Shown here in pieces: positions 6,796 through 6,909 of a stretch of DNA of 6,909 nt. Source of the DNA: Pseudomonadota bacterium. GTDB taxonomy: Bacteria > Pseudomonadota > Gammaproteobacteria > Steroidobacterales > Steroidobacteraceae. The number at the start of each line of letters is the position of its first letter. The stretch's first letter is position 1. The stretch is taken from the NCBI GenBank assembly GCA_021792815.1, contig JAJYTX010000146.1, forward strand, positions 1-6,909, written 5' to 3'. The notes under the pieces are model-generated. The model was not told where the DNA came from, searched no databases, and saw nothing but the letters and a program-made list of their open reading frames with translations. The translations under genes were made by a program, and so were the position numbers.

Positions 6796-6824
6796 ATAGT
6801 ATTAGTGACTACATTTTGCGACAA
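6796..6824 (-). promoter_or_regulatory. Candidate sigma-70 promoter for the transposase
   Basis: On the - strand, TTGTCG (6819-6824) is separated by 17 bases from TACTAT (6796-6801), each matching consensus at 4 of 6. Transcription would start near 6789, upstream of the ATG at 6760. The region is clearly more A/T-rich than the rest of the window. A second candidate overlaps it: TTGCAA (6791-6796), 17 bases, TATATT (6768-6773). That one would start transcription almost at the ATG and make a nearly leaderless message. Sequence alone cannot choose between them. Confidence 0.4.
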
Positions 6825-6827
6825 AAT
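6813..6827. repeat. Perfect dyad overlapping the candidate -35 box
   Basis: ATTTTG (6813-6818) and CAAAAT (6822-6827) are exact inverted repeats around CGA. The dyad overlaps the proposed -35 box TTGTCG, so it could be a protein-binding site that limits transposase expression. It is short, so chance is possible. Confidence 0.35.
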
Positions 6828-6890
6828 CATACCTGATCTGCGCCTCGAAACCCTAGAAAAACCCAGATCTGCTGACTACCGTCGGCTCAG

Positions 6891-6909
6891 GCCCGAGGAG
6901 GAACTTCGG
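6891..6909 (-). repeat. Terminal inverted repeat at the transposase 5' end of the insertion sequence
   Basis: Read inward on the - strand it is CCGAAGTTCCTCCTCGGGC, pairing with 4945-4963 at 14 of 19 positions. It ends at the last base of the window, so the outer boundary is not confirmed by any flanking sequence. Confidence 0.6.

Larger units (their letters stand above)
4945..6909 (-). mobile_element. Insertion sequence of the IS1634 family, apparently complete
   Basis: About 1965 bp, holding one intact transposase gene on the - strand and bounded by imperfect 19-bp inverted repeats at 4945-4963 and 6891-6909. This size fits the IS1634 family (about 1.5-2 kb). The gene lies 60 bases from the left repeat and about 130 bases from the right one, where its promoter region is. 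The right repeat reaches the final base of the window, so the true outer edge could lie slightly further out. The target-site duplication, usually 5-6 bp in this family, cannot be checked because only the left flank is visible. Confidence 0.75.

Noticed and set aside
6761..6796. Transposase start at TTG 6796 (12 extra residues)
   Set aside because: No ribosome site precedes it, and it lies within or upstream of the candidate promoters, so a start at ATG 6760 fits better.

Overview
The window looks like chromosomal DNA from a GC-rich Gram-negative bacterium, most likely a gammaproteobacterium. That rests on the pilY1-pilE gene order of the type IV pilus minor pilin cluster, the strong G/C bias at third codon positions, and long open shadow frames on the opposite strand. 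No species can be named from the sequence. The window falls into two parts.

Bases 1-4943 are host DNA, all read on the + strand. A very long gene (11-3856) encodes a secreted PilY1-type pilus tip protein. Its C-terminal half is the conserved PilY1/PilC beta-propeller. Its N-terminal third looks like an L-type (legume/bacterial) lectin domain rather than the von Willebrand A domain known from Pseudomonas aeruginosa PilY1. A short segment resembling a chitin-binding module (CBM5/12) appears to be inserted in one propeller blade. Ten bases downstream lies a minor pilin of the PilE type, with an intact prepilin peptidase site. The two proteins are expected to act together: minor pilins prime the pilus and carry PilY1 at the tip, so this locus would give the organism a pilus with a sugar-binding tip. 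After a 174-base gap comes a 133-residue protein I do not recognise, made of two predicted helices and a glycine-rich hydrophobic tail.

Bases 4945-6909 appear to be one complete insertion sequence with an intact DDE transposase of the IS1634 family on the - strand. It is bounded by imperfect 19-bp terminal inverted repeats (14 of 19 identical). The left repeat begins one base after the stop codon of the unknown gene. The right repeat ends exactly at the last base of the window, so the far flank and any target-site duplication cannot be seen.

No rRNA, CRISPR array, riboswitch or convincing tRNA was seen. There is no gene-free stretch longer than 300 bases. The most interesting content is the unusual domain make-up of the PilY1 protein and the unassigned small gene next to the insertion sequence.
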